Positions 25,314 to 33,489 of a stretch of 56,105 nucleotides of DNA are shown in pieces. Numbering within the stretch: position 1 is the stretch's first letter; every line of letters begins with the position of its first letter. The notes beneath the pieces were generated by a model. That model saw only the letters and a program-made list of their open reading frames with translations. It was not told where the DNA came from and ran no database searches. This stretch comes from Muribaculaceae bacterium Zag1 (lineage in GTDB: Bacteria > Bacteroidota > Bacteroidia > Bacteroidales > Muribaculaceae), in contig NWBJ01000062.1 of assembly GCA_002633115.1 (NCBI GenBank), forward strand, positions 68,387 through 124,491. Direction: 5' to 3'. The translations under genes and the position numbers were made by a program.

Positions 25314-25928
25314 TTATGCCGACACCTCAAAGGTTATTCCCAATGCCCTTGCGCCCTCTTCGCGCCCGGGGCTACGCTTGGTGTCGGGAGTGATGTAGTA
25401 CAGGTTATGGTTGCCGGCCGATTCACGGTAGCCGTTTTTCCTCAGCCAATAGCGGTATTGTATTTTGCGCTTGCTCTGCTTTACTACGCGGAGCCTCGTC
25501 TTCTGATCGAAGCCGAACAGCACTCGCCGCCTTTCCGATTTCAGCAGAGCCAGACGGTTTTCGCTCATGCGCTTGCAGTATTCCCGGCGCTCATCCTCGG
25601 TGAAGCGGTGCCATTGGGTGTTGGTGTGGCCGTGCTTGAACTGGTAGAGGATGCCTTTCTTGAACCCATCAGGCACCACTCCCTTTTTGGGGAGGGTGCC
25701 TCGCATCCTCTTGATGGGAACGAGGCTCTGCTGGGTGCGGCAGAGTATTTGCTTCAAGCCGCTCTCCGAACGCTTCAAGCCTAAGCTCTTGGCCAGTCTG
25801 ATAACAGTGCGAAACGAGACGCCCAAATGATGGGCGATCTCGTTGTTGCTTGTGTTGTCGTAATGGGCAAAGAGCCACGCCCTCTGCTCATCCGAGAGGA
25901 CGATTTTGTTGGGCGCGTAGCGGCTCAT
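25314..25928 (-). CDS. Helix-turn-helix phage protein
   Basis: The product is 204 residues. The N-terminal SDEQRAWLFAHYDNTSNNEI plus AHHLGVSFRTVIRLAKSLGL is a clear HTH. The rest is very basic (RRRVLFGFDQKTRLRVVKQS) and may bind nucleic acid. The ATG overlaps the big ParB stop (ATGA). It could be a regulator, for example of the early promoters, or a homing-type DNA-binding protein; no HNH catalytic residues are visible. Confidence 0.6.
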   Translation of the reverse strand: MSRYAPNKIVLSDEQRAWLFAHYDNTSNNEIAHHLGVSFRTVIRLAKSLGLKRSESGLKQILCRTQQSLVPIKRMRGTLPKKGVVPDGFKKGILYQFKHGHTNTQWHRFTEDERREYCKRMSENRLALLKSERRRVLFGFDQKTRLRVVKQSKRKIQYRYWLRKNGYRESAGNHNLYYITPDTKRSPGREEGARALGITFEVSA

Positions 25929-27649
25929 TGCTCTGTGTAGTGGGTTGTGTCCTTGAACTCAAGAGGCTTACCATCGGTGCCGTAGCCAAGGTCTTTCAGC
26001 TTGTCGGCAATCTTCGACTGCTTTGCCTCCAATGCCTCAATGGAGGATTTCTCAACCTCTGCCACCTTGTCGGGAAGCCATTCGCGGAGGAGCGACTTGC
26101 TAACCATCGCTGCCAGGGAGTCAACATAGTTGGTGCTTCCCATTTGGTTGCGGAGGAACTCACGCGCCATTGTGCGGAATGCCTTCTTGTCGCCAATGGC
26201 ATTGTTTGCCATGGCCACAATGTCGCGTGGCACAAGGCTCCATTGTGTAGAGGGGAGATTGAGAGCCTCGTGGACTTTGGCTTTCATATCCTTGCCCGAG
26301 CCGTCGAGGAAGAAGCAGTAAAGAGCCATCTTCTCGGCATCGGTGAGAGGGCTGGGGTCCGTGGGGATTTCCATCTCTGCCGCCATCTTGGCCATTTCCT
26401 TTGCCAGGGAGTCACGGGCAATCTCTTGGTTGCGGATATACTTGGCAGTCAGTTTTGAAACCTCTGTGGGCGCGACTGTGCCGGAGGCGGCGTTTCCCGA
26501 TTCCTCGGAGGTTTTGATGTAGTAGTAGCAGATGCGAGGATTGAGGGAGTGAGAACCCCAAAAGACATCCACGCAACGGTAAATCTTGCCATCCTTATGC
26601 ATCTGAGGGATACGCTCGTCATCGGCAGAGTAGTAGCACGGAGTGCCGAAGATGTCCGGCTTCACCACCTCATAGCCAGCCTCGTGGAAAGCGTCAACCG
26701 CCCAGTCGTGGAAACGCTGATCATCAGTGCTCCAATAGCGGCCAGTGTCGATGATGACTGTCTTGCCGTATTCAAGAGCCTCGCCCACCTTGACGATGTC
26801 GCCTCGGCGCTTCAGGAAGTCAAGGAGGAACGCAAGCATCTTGCCCTCGAACTTGTCACGGCTGGTGCACTTGCCCGCATCCTGGGTTTTCATTTCCCAA
26901 AAGAGGCAGTTGGCGTTGGCGGTGTTGAGGTGGCATGCAGAGCACTTGCAGCCACAGCCTCCCTCAAAATCCTCGTCCTCCTCATTGTCGGTGCTGTACC
27001 AAGGAGAGCGCTCAATCATCATGAACAGGGTTTCAACGTATCGCTGAGCCATATCCTTGCCGATGCTCTCATAGTTGCCGTAGGCTCCGTAGAACTTCTG
27101 CTGGCCAGCCTCGTCGAGCTTGCAGATAATCAGTCCGGCAGAAATGGCCATCTTGCCCTCCTTGACCAGGAGGAGCAGTTCGGGAATGAGGGAGTTGAGC
27201 TTGATGCGGTCTTGGACGAATCGGATGCTCTTGCCGAAGCGATTGGCGATTTCCTCAGCCGTTGAGCCTTTCTCGGCGAGTTGGCCGAAAGCGTAGGCTT
27301 CCTCGATGGGGTCAACGTCTTTGCGCTGAAGATTCTCGGTGATCATCGCATCGAATGCCTGGTCATCGTTCATGTCGCGCACGATGCAGGCGATTGTCTC
27401 GGCTCCGTTGAGCAGCGAGGCGCGGTAGCGGCGCTCTCCGCAAACGACCTCGTACTCTACTGCGGTGTCTGCCATGACTTCGGGGGCGCAGACACCGCTT
27501 TGGGTGATTGGGCGCACAGTGATAGGCTGAAGCAGTCCTTGGTTGGCAATGTTCTGAGCCAGCTCTTTCAGAGCCTCCTCATCGAATGTTTTGCGAGGAT
27601 TCAGAGGTGAGGGTTTCACCTTGTCGATTGGAATGTTTTGTATTTCCAT
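25925..27649 (-). CDS. Large ParB/RepB-family protein with Cys cluster
   Basis: The product is 574 residues. A ParB N-domain (NPRK at 17-20, VCGERRYRASLL at 69-80) is followed by the KorB-like HTH (TAEEIANRFGKSIRFVQDRI). A cysteine-rich insert GCGCKCSACHLN...C...KC near 235-265 probably binds metal, then come a long alpha/beta region and a helical end. It is larger than chromosomal ParB (~300) and no ParA accompanies it, so partition is unlikely to be its only job. It is the first gene under P2, with the leader motif 15 bases before the ATG. Confidence 0.8.
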   Translation of the reverse strand: MEIQNIPIDKVKPSPLNPRKTFDEEALKELAQNIANQGLLQPITVRPITQSGVCAPEVMADTAVEYEVVCGERRYRASLLNGAETIACIVRDMNDDQAFDAMITENLQRKDVDPIEEAYAFGQLAEKGSTAEEIANRFGKSIRFVQDRIKLNSLIPELLLLVKEGKMAISAGLIICKLDEAGQQKFYGAYGNYESIGKDMAQRYVETLFMMIERSPWYSTDNEEDEDFEGGCGCKCSACHLNTANANCLFWEMKTQDAGKCTSRDKFEGKMLAFLLDFLKRRGDIVKVGEALEYGKTVIIDTGRYWSTDDQRFHDWAVDAFHEAGYEVVKPDIFGTPCYYSADDERIPQMHKDGKIYRCVDVFWGSHSLNPRICYYYIKTSEESGNAASGTVAPTEVSKLTAKYIRNQEIARDSLAKEMAKMAAEMEIPTDPSPLTDAEKMALYCFFLDGSGKDMKAKVHEALNLPSTQWSLVPRDIVAMANNAIGDKKAFRTMAREFLRNQMGSTNYVDSLAAMVSKSLLREWLPDKVAEVEKSSIEALEAKQSKIADKLKDLGYGTDGKPLEFKDTTHYTEQ

Positions 27650-27664
27650 TCTTTTAGGGTTATT

Positions 27665-27675
27665 GGTTTGACTTG
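27665..27675 (-). promoter_or_regulatory. CAAGTCAAACC leader element
   Basis: This is an exact copy of the 11-mer, 15 bases before the ParB ATG at 27649, within the P2 leader. Confidence 0.8.
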
Positions 27676-27701
27676 TTGTTTAATTGTTTAATTATGATAT
27701 G

Positions 27702-27763
27702 CAAAGTTAGTCATTATTAACAAGTTACAGAAATTTTTGAGCCACCATTTTTACACCTTAACG
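27702..27763 (-). promoter_or_regulatory. Early promoter P2 with upstream box
   Basis: Leftward -7 TAACTTTG (27702-27709), 20-base spacer, -33 TTTC (27730-27733, one mismatch). The upstream box CGTTAAGGTGTAAAAATGG (within 27742-27763) begins 33 bases from the -7 box. About 95 bases here align with the P1 and P3 regions. Confidence 0.8.
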
Positions 27764-27767
27764 TTGG

Positions 27768-27965
27768 TTAACTCAATGGCTTGCGCCGAAGCTGAATGAA
27801 GCCCCGGCGCTCGGTTTCCTCAAGCACTGGCATGTCCTCTGCCTTGATTCTGACAGGGGTCTCGCCATTGACGGTGATGCCTCCCTTGATGGAGAAGCGG
27901 CTCCTGATGCGGTCTATGACGGCACGGTCATTGGTGAGCCAATATATTACCAACTGCTCTTTCAT
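27768..27965 (-). CDS. Small early protein
   Basis: The product is 65 residues (MKEQLVIYWLTNDRAVIDRI), an alpha/beta mini-domain. It is coupled to the helicase loader by an ATGA-type overlap (27962-27965). The gene is the end of the replication transcript, just before the P2 region. The family is unknown. Confidence 0.65.
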   Translation of the reverse strand: MKEQLVIYWLTNDRAVIDRIRSRFSIKGGITVNGETPVRIKAEDMPVLEETERRGFIQLRRKPLS

Positions 27966-28672
27966 TGCCGATAGGATTCGTAGTTGCCGAAAGGTATCAA
28001 TTCAAGCATCTCACGCAAGCGGTCGCGGAACCGGGAGCCGTACCTATCGCCAATCTCGTTGGCATCGAGGTTGGTGGTGATTACTGTGAACTTCTGGCGG
28101 TTGTACCGGGTTTCAATCAGATCCACGATGGGATTGAACACGTTGCCGTACTCAAGCACCTCCTTTGGCTCTTCCCCAAGCTCATCGATGCCGAGGAGCG
28201 GAGTGACTGTCAGCTCATCGTATCGGTCATGGTCGGCAACGCACATCTTCGACAATTCCTTGGCGGTGCGGATTGCCAAGCCGAAGTCGGAAACATGCTC
28301 GTAGCCGAAGTCCTGGTAACGGTACTTGCCAATCTTGCCCATGTAGCCGATTGTGGAGGCGAGCGCTTTCAAGAGCGTGGTCTTGCCGTTGCCGACCTTT
28401 CCGGTCAGCAGAACTCCGAGCTTCGGATTCTCAGCAGTGAGGGCTGTGGCCATTCTCCATATCTTGTCGAGGGTGAACTCGGTGAACTGGCATCTGCGGT
28501 TGCGGTACTCGACCTCGGCATTGTAGAACGCGCCGAGGTGCTGGTAGGCGTCATCGGCAGTGAGGGGGAGCCTAAAGCGGCACATCCCACTCTTTGTCTG
28601 CCTTGCTATCTGCATCAACTCCGCGCCTATCGGAGTAAACGTCTTCTTTTCTGGCTTTTGCTTTTGTTCCAT
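27962..28672 (-). CDS. DnaC/IstB-type helicase loader ATPase
   Basis: The product is 236 residues from ATG 28672 (MEQKQKPEKKTF). Walker A is GKVGNGKTT (91-99), Walker B is LLGIDELGEE (Asp163-Glu164), and the sensor-like FTVITTNLDANEI and arginine-finger region SRFRDRLREM follow. It would load a replicative helicase at the phage origin. The leader motif lies 12 bases upstream, inside the coding sequence of the initiator gene, and decides this start over 28702. Confidence 0.9.
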   Translation of the reverse strand: MEQKQKPEKKTFTPIGAELMQIARQTKSGMCRFRLPLTADDAYQHLGAFYNAEVEYRNRRCQFTEFTLDKIWRMATALTAENPKLGVLLTGKVGNGKTTLLKALASTIGYMGKIGKYRYQDFGYEHVSDFGLAIRTAKELSKMCVADHDRYDELTVTPLLGIDELGEEPKEVLEYGNVFNPIVDLIETRYNRQKFTVITTNLDANEIGDRYGSRFRDRLREMLELIPFGNYESYRQ

Positions 28673-29447
28673 TAGCGGTCTGTTGGTTTGACTTGATTTC
28701 AATTTCTTTCTTGGTGATCCAATAGGCGCACTCGCCCTCCCAATTGCTGAGGATTAGCCGCCCCTTTGAATTTCGCCACTCTTGCTTGTTGAAGTAATCG
28801 TAGAAAGCCTGAGCCTCCAATTCCCAAAGGTCGCCGATTCGGCCGGGGGCCCCGCAGACAACGAACTCTTTTTTGACTTGCTCGATAGTGGGGATAAGCG
28901 GAGGGTCTTTAGGCTTTGGCTTTTTCTTAGGCTGCCTTAACTGCTTTTCAGAAAACAACTGCTGTTGGCCCAAGGGGGAAGGGGGTCCGTCTTTTGTCTT
29001 TATGTCTTTATCTATAATAGGTGGAATTTCGTTTATTGTGGGGGTTATTGTCGGAACAATTGTCGATATTTCCGACAATTGTTTTTGTTTATTGTCGGAA
29101 TTTTCTGCAATATTTCCGACAATTCCACTTTTTTGCTTTTCACCCATTACGATTTCTTCACCAGTGATTTTGGCCTTGGTTAACTGATAGTATCGCTTGC
29201 CTCTTCCCTTGCCTTGATTGAACTTGATCAGCCCTCGCTGCGCCAGACGATTCTTAGCAACGTCTATCGTATCCCTTGACATATTGAGTTCGTATTGGAT
29301 TGTGGCGGTGCTCAGCAGGAATGGGTTAATCCAACGTCCCGAATTGCATTTGTGTATCAAGAAGAGATACAGTAGCGAATCCGACTGGGGAAATGGATCA
29401 ACGCTGTTGAGTTCCCAAAAATCGCTTACTAATTCAAAATAATTCAT
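28572..29447 (-). CDS. Replication initiator-like protein (winged helix)
   Basis: The product is 291 residues from ATG 29447 (MNYFELVSDFWELN). Residues 1-110 form a winged-helix/HTH (LSTATIQYELNMSRDTIDVA, KNRLAQRGLIKF, wing GKGRGKRYYQL). A low-complexity linker holds the iterons in its DNA, and the C-terminal DnaD-like/helical domain is AFYDYFNKQEW...LSNWEGECAYWI. This domain order and the helicase loader overlapping at its 3' end match phage initiator/loader pairs. Confidence 0.75.
   Translation of the reverse strand: MNYFELVSDFWELNSVDPFPQSDSLLYLFLIHKCNSGRWINPFLLSTATIQYELNMSRDTIDVAKNRLAQRGLIKFNQGKGRGKRYYQLTKAKITGEEIVMGEKQKSGIVGNIAENSDNKQKQLSEISTIVPTITPTINEIPPIIDKDIKTKDGPPSPLGQQQLFSEKQLRQPKKKPKPKDPPLIPTIEQVKKEFVVCGAPGRIGDLWELEAQAFYDYFNKQEWRNSKGRLILSNWEGECAYWITKKEIEIKSNQQTANGTKAKARKEDVYSDRRGVDADSKADKEWDVPL
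28685..28695 (-). promoter_or_regulatory. CAAGTCAAACC leader element inside a coding region
   Basis: This is an exact copy of the 11-mer, 12 bases before the helicase loader ATG at 28672. It lies within the initiator gene, so it is maintained even where it constrains codons. Confidence 0.7.
29047..29123 (-). repeat. Iterons in initiator gene, candidate replication origin
   Basis: The 10-mer ATTGTCGGAA occurs four times exactly in 77 bases: forward at 29047-29056 and 29091-29100, inverted (TTCCGACAAT) at 29070-29079 and 29114-29123. There is also one imperfect copy near 29059-29068. The region is AT-rich and encodes the low-complexity linker of the initiator. As in lambda (ori inside O), the initiator may bind sites within its own gene. 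Confidence 0.7.
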
Positions 29448-29893
29448 CGGTAGAGAGGGTATTGGTTGAGAGCCTTCTCGACGAAAGGCTCGGGGTCGAT
29501 TCGCAAATAAAGGCACACCTCGGTCACAAACTCAACCAAGCCATGGCACACCACGTAGCAACTGCCGTAGCTCTCAACGAGCTTCTGCCAAGCCTCCTGG
29601 CTCTCCGACTGATGGCCAGCGCGAGAGCCTTTCTTCTTTGGCACCTTCATCTCGATGCAGAGCGAGGCCTTGCCTCCGCTCGGGAAAAGCAATATCAAAT
29701 CCGACACCCCTCTGACCTGACCCTCATACTGCATCATCGCCCCGGTCTTTGCCGTGCGAAACCCTCCGTTGGGCACCGAAAAGAGAAGCTCTGCCACGTG
29801 CGGAAACGTATGGCGGAACCAGCATACGCAGGTGTGCTGAATCTTGCTCTCTGAGTAAGTGGCTTCAGCGGCCAGGAGTTCTTTCTTCGTCAT
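29444..29893 (-). CDS. VRR-NUC domain nuclease
   Basis: The product is 149 residues. PNGGFRTAKTGAMMQYEGQV then RGVSDLILLFPSGGKASLCI and EMKVPK are the VRR-NUC (PD-(D/E)XK) motifs, with Asp65, Glu81 and Lys83 as catalytic residues. Phage VRR-NUC proteins cut branched DNA such as Holliday junctions. It overlaps the initiator start by four bases and sits with replication and recombination genes. Confidence 0.9.
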   Translation of the reverse strand: MTKKELLAAEATYSESKIQHTCVCWFRHTFPHVAELLFSVPNGGFRTAKTGAMMQYEGQVRGVSDLILLFPSGGKASLCIEMKVPKKKGSRAGHQSESQEAWQKLVESYGSCYVVCHGLVEFVTEVCLYLRIDPEPFVEKALNQYPLYR

Positions 29894-30074
29894 CGCTTTC
29901 TTTGTTTGTGAGTTTGTCGCATTCGTTGAGCATCGATACTATGCGCTTGCACTGCGGCAGGCAGTCTTGGCTGAACCTCGCCAAGGTTTCCCATTGGGTG
30001 CCAAACAAGCCGTCATGGAGCCTCAGCAGCGAAACAAAGCCGTATCGGGTCGACAGCTTGAAGCGCGGTCTCAT
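29865..30074 (-). CDS. Small basic early protein
   Basis: The product is 69 residues (MRPRFKLSTRYGFVSLLRLH). It overlaps the nuclease start by 29 bases, and its own ATG overlaps the helicase stop (ATGA). The N-terminus is basic and the C-terminus acidic (NKESDDEERTPGR). The family is unknown; the tight overlap on both sides supports a real gene. Confidence 0.6.
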   Translation of the reverse strand: MRPRFKLSTRYGFVSLLRLHDGLFGTQWETLARFSQDCLPQCKRIVSMLNECDKLTNKESDDEERTPGR

Positions 30075-31816
30075 ATCCTGCCCTTGAAAAGATTCATGGT
30101 GATGTTGATGATGTCCTCCTCAACCTGGGTGGTGGTGCCGGTCACTTCGTTGGCAATGTTCTTCTTGGTTTGGATAACATCGTACATGTACTCATCAATG
30201 GTTTTCTCGCCCAGGAAGTAATAGCAGTTGACAGCGTTCTTCTGACCATTCCTATGGGCGCGGTCCTCGGCTTGCTCGCAGTCGCTGTAAGTCCAAGGGA
30301 ACTCGATGAACCCCACTCGGCTCGATGCCGTGAGGGTGAGGCCAGTGCCGCCGCTCTTGTAGTTGAGGATAATCAGCCGACACTCGGGGTCGTTCTGGAA
30401 CTTGTCAACGGCATACTGCTTCTGCTGAATGTTGTCGGAGCCAGTGACGGTCACGGCATCGGGGAACTCGGCTTTCAATGCCTCTACCACCTCTTTGAGG
30501 TAAGCGAACATTATCAGCTTCTCGCCGCCATCGATGGTGTCGTGGATGAACTCCGACACAGCCTTGATTTTGCCCCTTGCCGCTATCTCTTTCAGCTTGC
30601 CCATCCTAACCATGACCATGCCACGCATTGCACGGGCGATCTTGTCATCGTCGGCATTGGCATACTGCCTAAGATAGGTCAGCAAGTCACGCTCGCAGTC
30701 CTCATACTCCTTGCGGTTGGTGATTTCGCAAGTGATGTATTGGCGCGTCTTGTCGGGCAATTGGGTGAGAACCTTCTGCTTTTCACGTCTAAAGAAGCAC
30801 GTGCACCACAAGCGGTAATTGAGCTTCTTAAGGTTGGAGGATTGCTTGGGGCCATCGCAGAACTCGGCCACGAATCGCTGATACCCTCCGAAGTCATCGA
30901 GCCGCCCGAGAATGTTGAGCTGCTGAATGAGGTCGGTGTTGTTGTTGACAACAGGGGTGCCAGTGAGGGCGAATATCCACTTCTTGTCCTTGCAGATGCC
31001 TTGGACGAACTTGCTCTGCTGGGTCTGACGGCTCTTGCACTTGTGGCTCTCATCGATGATTACGCTTCGGAAAAGGGCAACGCGCTCATCAAACTTGATT
31101 TGGTTGAGCTTCACCTTCTGCGACTGCTTCACCGATGCTACGAAGAACTTCTTTAGGCTCTCATAGTTGGTGATGAACACCGGGCAGATAGGCTCGCCCG
31201 CACCGTTCTTAAGCTCGTAGAAGCGGTGCCAATTGTCGCGGTTCTTGTCATCGAGAATGATGGCTTGTATGCCAGCGAACTTCTTGAACTCACGCTGCCA
31301 ATTCACTTTGAGAGCCGCAGGACAAACCACAAGCACCGGGAACGTCTCGCCATAGACCTCAGCCTCCTTGTGGGCCTTGACCACCGCGCAGATGGCTTGG
31401 AGCGTCTTGCCAAGTCCGGGCTGGTCGCCGAAGATGCACCGCTTGTGATCCAGAGCGTAGCGCACACCCTCCAACTGGTATGGGTATGGGGTGAGCTTCA
31501 TATAATGCTCACCCACAAACTCAGCCATCGGTGGCAGCTCGTATGTGATGTCGTGCATCTCTTCTCGCCTGGAGATTGAGAGGCACGCTCCTATGCGGAC
31601 TGCCCAATTGGCGAATGACTCTACGAACCATCTCGCATCCTTGGTGGGGTCGAGGCTCGGCTTCTTTTCAACCACCCACACACGCTCCTCATTGTCCCAC
31701 TTGGGATTGTTGGGAATGTAGTTGCGGATTCTCTTGATCACGTCAACAAGCTGAGGGTTGTACTCAAACGAGAGCCTGAAGGTGCCAGGTGTTTCGGTCA
31801 CATAGATTGGCTTCAT
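30071..31816 (-). CDS. SNF2/SMARCAL1-like helicase
   Basis: The product is 581 residues. An N-terminal HARP-like strand region (residues 1-100) is followed by Q motif TPYPYQLEGV, motif I FGDQPGLGKTLQ (Lys137), motif II VIIDESHK, motif III ALTGTPVVNN, motif V GTGLTLTAS and motif VI QAEDRAHRNGQ. All catalytic residues are intact. SMARCAL1-type enzymes anneal or remodel replication forks. It is placed between recombination and replication genes. Confidence 0.92.
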   Translation of the reverse strand: MKPIYVTETPGTFRLSFEYNPQLVDVIKRIRNYIPNNPKWDNEERVWVVEKKPSLDPTKDARWFVESFANWAVRIGACLSISRREEMHDITYELPPMAEFVGEHYMKLTPYPYQLEGVRYALDHKRCIFGDQPGLGKTLQAICAVVKAHKEAEVYGETFPVLVVCPAALKVNWQREFKKFAGIQAIILDDKNRDNWHRFYELKNGAGEPICPVFITNYESLKKFFVASVKQSQKVKLNQIKFDERVALFRSVIIDESHKCKSRQTQQSKFVQGICKDKKWIFALTGTPVVNNNTDLIQQLNILGRLDDFGGYQRFVAEFCDGPKQSSNLKKLNYRLWCTCFFRREKQKVLTQLPDKTRQYITCEITNRKEYEDCERDLLTYLRQYANADDDKIARAMRGMVMVRMGKLKEIAARGKIKAVSEFIHDTIDGGEKLIMFAYLKEVVEALKAEFPDAVTVTGSDNIQQKQYAVDKFQNDPECRLIILNYKSGGTGLTLTASSRVGFIEFPWTYSDCEQAEDRAHRNGQKNAVNCYYFLGEKTIDEYMYDVIQTKKNIANEVTGTTTQVEEDIINITMNLFKGRI

Positions 31817-32382
31817 GCTGTCATCGGCTCAGGCTCTTTGACGGATTCAAGGGGAACATCAGCGGTGGCAGTAGCCTCGGCAAAGGGATTGTCGGGGTCG
31901 TTGTCGAAATTGAACGTGCGCTGCTCCACCGCAACCTTGTTCTCAGTGACGTAAAGGGAAGCCTCGAACAGGAGAGCGTCAACGGCATCCTTTAGGTCGA
32001 GGCTGTGCTCGTAGTCCTCGATGTCGGTCATGCTTGCAAGCGGAGCGCAGAGGTTGAGCACCTTGCTCGATTGGAGATTGCGGCTTCCGCTGAGCACCAC
32101 CTTTTTCTCAATGTCATCGTCAACTATGGTGACGCCGCTGACGGAGAGGTTTTTCAATGCCTCCACAGTCTCGATGCCTTCAAGGTTGAGCCAGTCGATT
32201 CTCGGCGCTTCGCGTTGCTCGGTGAGGTCGGCGAGGAACGGCACCAATGCCGACATTCTGAACTTAAGGTCGGGGTGGACGAAATTCCGCCCCTTGAAAG
32301 TGATGTCGTTGCCTCCGGCATCCACATACTGCACCTCAAGGGTGTTGCCCTTGACAAGCTTGACTTTCTTGATCGTAATCAT
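31813..32382 (-). CDS. Early phage hypothetical protein
   Basis: The product is 189 residues from ATG 32382 (MITIKKVKLVKGNTLEVQYV), with a beta-rich N-terminal half and an acidic, probably disordered end. Its last codons overlap the helicase start by four bases. Position next to NinB-like and SSB suggests recombination or replication, but no family is recognised. The long upstream extension from 32643 is rejected because it overlaps the NinB-like gene. Confidence 0.65.
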   Translation of the reverse strand: MITIKKVKLVKGNTLEVQYVDAGGNDITFKGRNFVHPDLKFRMSALVPFLADLTEQREAPRIDWLNLEGIETVEALKNLSVSGVTIVDDDIEKKVVLSGSRNLQSSKVLNLCAPLASMTDIEDYEHSLDLKDAVDALLFEASLYVTENKVAVEQRTFNFDNDPDNPFAEATATADVPLESVKEPEPMTA

Positions 32383-32383
32383 T

Positions 32384-32800
32384 TCATCTGTTTTTATAGT
32401 ATTCCACAAATTCCTGGTAATAGCGGTCGGCAGGGAGCGGAAGCGTGATGCCCCACTCCGTTGCGACCTCCGATTGTATCTTGTTGAGATAATTGGCGAA
32501 CTGCTCGGTGTTGAGATAAGCAGTGCTACCAGGCATCCTAACCTCTCTGCCTTTAACGATGGTGGTGTACGATAGGAACTTGCCCTTGAAATATTCGTGC
32601 CAAGCGTCCTTTGGTGAGCCTGATTCAAGCTCCAACGCTCCAAGCCACAGCCAATAGAGCCGATTCTGATTCTCGGTGCGAGGCGTCACCTTTCGCTTGA
32701 TGGAGAGGGTATAGGTGCCGTTTCGGAGTTGGGAGCATAGGAACTCAAATGATTTCTCCATGCTCACCACTCCGTCTTTCTTGGTCAGTATCGTCTCCAT
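32384..32800 (-). CDS. NinB-like recombination mediator
   Basis: The product is 138 residues. RTENQNRLYWLWLGALELES and DAWHEYFKGKFL, followed by the TAYLNTEQFANYLNKIQSEV helix, match the NinB/Orf family that binds single strands and helps recombinases load. ATG at 32800 overlaps the SSB stop (TGATG). It lies with SSB, ERF and an exonuclease, as in many phage recombination modules. Confidence 0.85.
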   Translation of the reverse strand: METILTKKDGVVSMEKSFEFLCSQLRNGTYTLSIKRKVTPRTENQNRLYWLWLGALELESGSPKDAWHEYFKGKFLSYTTIVKGREVRMPGSTAYLNTEQFANYLNKIQSEVATEWGITLPLPADRYYQEFVEYYKNR

Positions 32801-33477
32801 CAGAATGGCAGTCCGTCAGGGGTGTTGGTAGGGTAAACAGGCTGAGGCTGCGCTTGCGGCTGAGGCTGCATTTGCGGCTGATTCTGAGGGGGCTGTGGCA
32901 CTTGCCCGTAGCCAGCAGGAGGGGCAACGTTGGGGTTGCCCTGGGGTTGGTAGGCTGGCTGCTGATAGGCTTGCTGAGGCTGTCCGTAGGCGGGCATTGC
33001 CGCAGGCGGAGGCGATTGGTAGCCGCCGTTGGGCTGAGGCGCGGTCGGTGGGTAGCCGCCTTGGGGATAGCCGGGGGCCGGCTGATAGGCATTGGGCTGC
33101 TGATAGCCGGGCGCGGCAACAGGAGGAGCGGCTTGCTGATTTTGGGGATTGCCTCCGCAGAGGTCGAAAGTGTCGGCAAACACCTCGGTGACGTAGCGCT
33201 TGTTGCCGCTCTTGTCATCATAGGAGCGAGTGCGGATCTTGCCCTCGATGTACATCTTGGTGCCCTTGCGCACATAGTTTTGGACCACTGTGGCGAGCTT
33301 GCCCCACACTACGATGTTGTGCCATTCGGTTCGCTCCGGCACTTGGGTTCCGTCTTGCTTGGTGTAGCCTTTCTCAGTGGTGGCGAGGGTGAAGTTGGCG
33401 ACCTTGCTGCCGCTCACGTCTCTTATCTCGGGGTCTTTGCCCACGTTGCCGAGAAGTATGGCTTTGTTTACGCTCAT
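32800..33477 (-). CDS. ssb: Single-stranded DNA-binding protein
   Basis: The product is 225 residues. The OB-fold (1-110) is canonical: MSVNKAILLGNVGKDPEIR, then FTLATTEKGY, EWHNIVVWGKLA and YVRKGTKMYIEGKIRTR. The tail (~115-220) is a long Gln/Pro/Gly/Tyr-rich disordered linker ending DGLPF, the partner-binding tip. The leader motif is 17 bases before the ATG. Confidence 0.97.
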   Translation of the reverse strand: MSVNKAILLGNVGKDPEIRDVSGSKVANFTLATTEKGYTKQDGTQVPERTEWHNIVVWGKLATVVQNYVRKGTKMYIEGKIRTRSYDDKSGNKRYVTEVFADTFDLCGGNPQNQQAAPPVAAPGYQQPNAYQPAPGYPQGGYPPTAPQPNGGYQSPPPAAMPAYGQPQQAYQQPAYQPQGNPNVAPPAGYGQVPQPPQNQPQMQPQPQAQPQPVYPTNTPDGLPF

Positions 33478-33489
33478 TGTGATTAGGGT

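Noticed and set aside
25925-27649. Plasmid-like partition system
   Set aside because: No ParA-type ATPase or parS-like array accompanies either ParB-fold protein, and the element has a full head-tail gene set with an integration junction.
29041-29130. CRISPR-like repeats
   Set aside because: The repeats are 10 bases, in alternating orientation and irregularly spaced. They fit iterons and not a repeat-spacer array.
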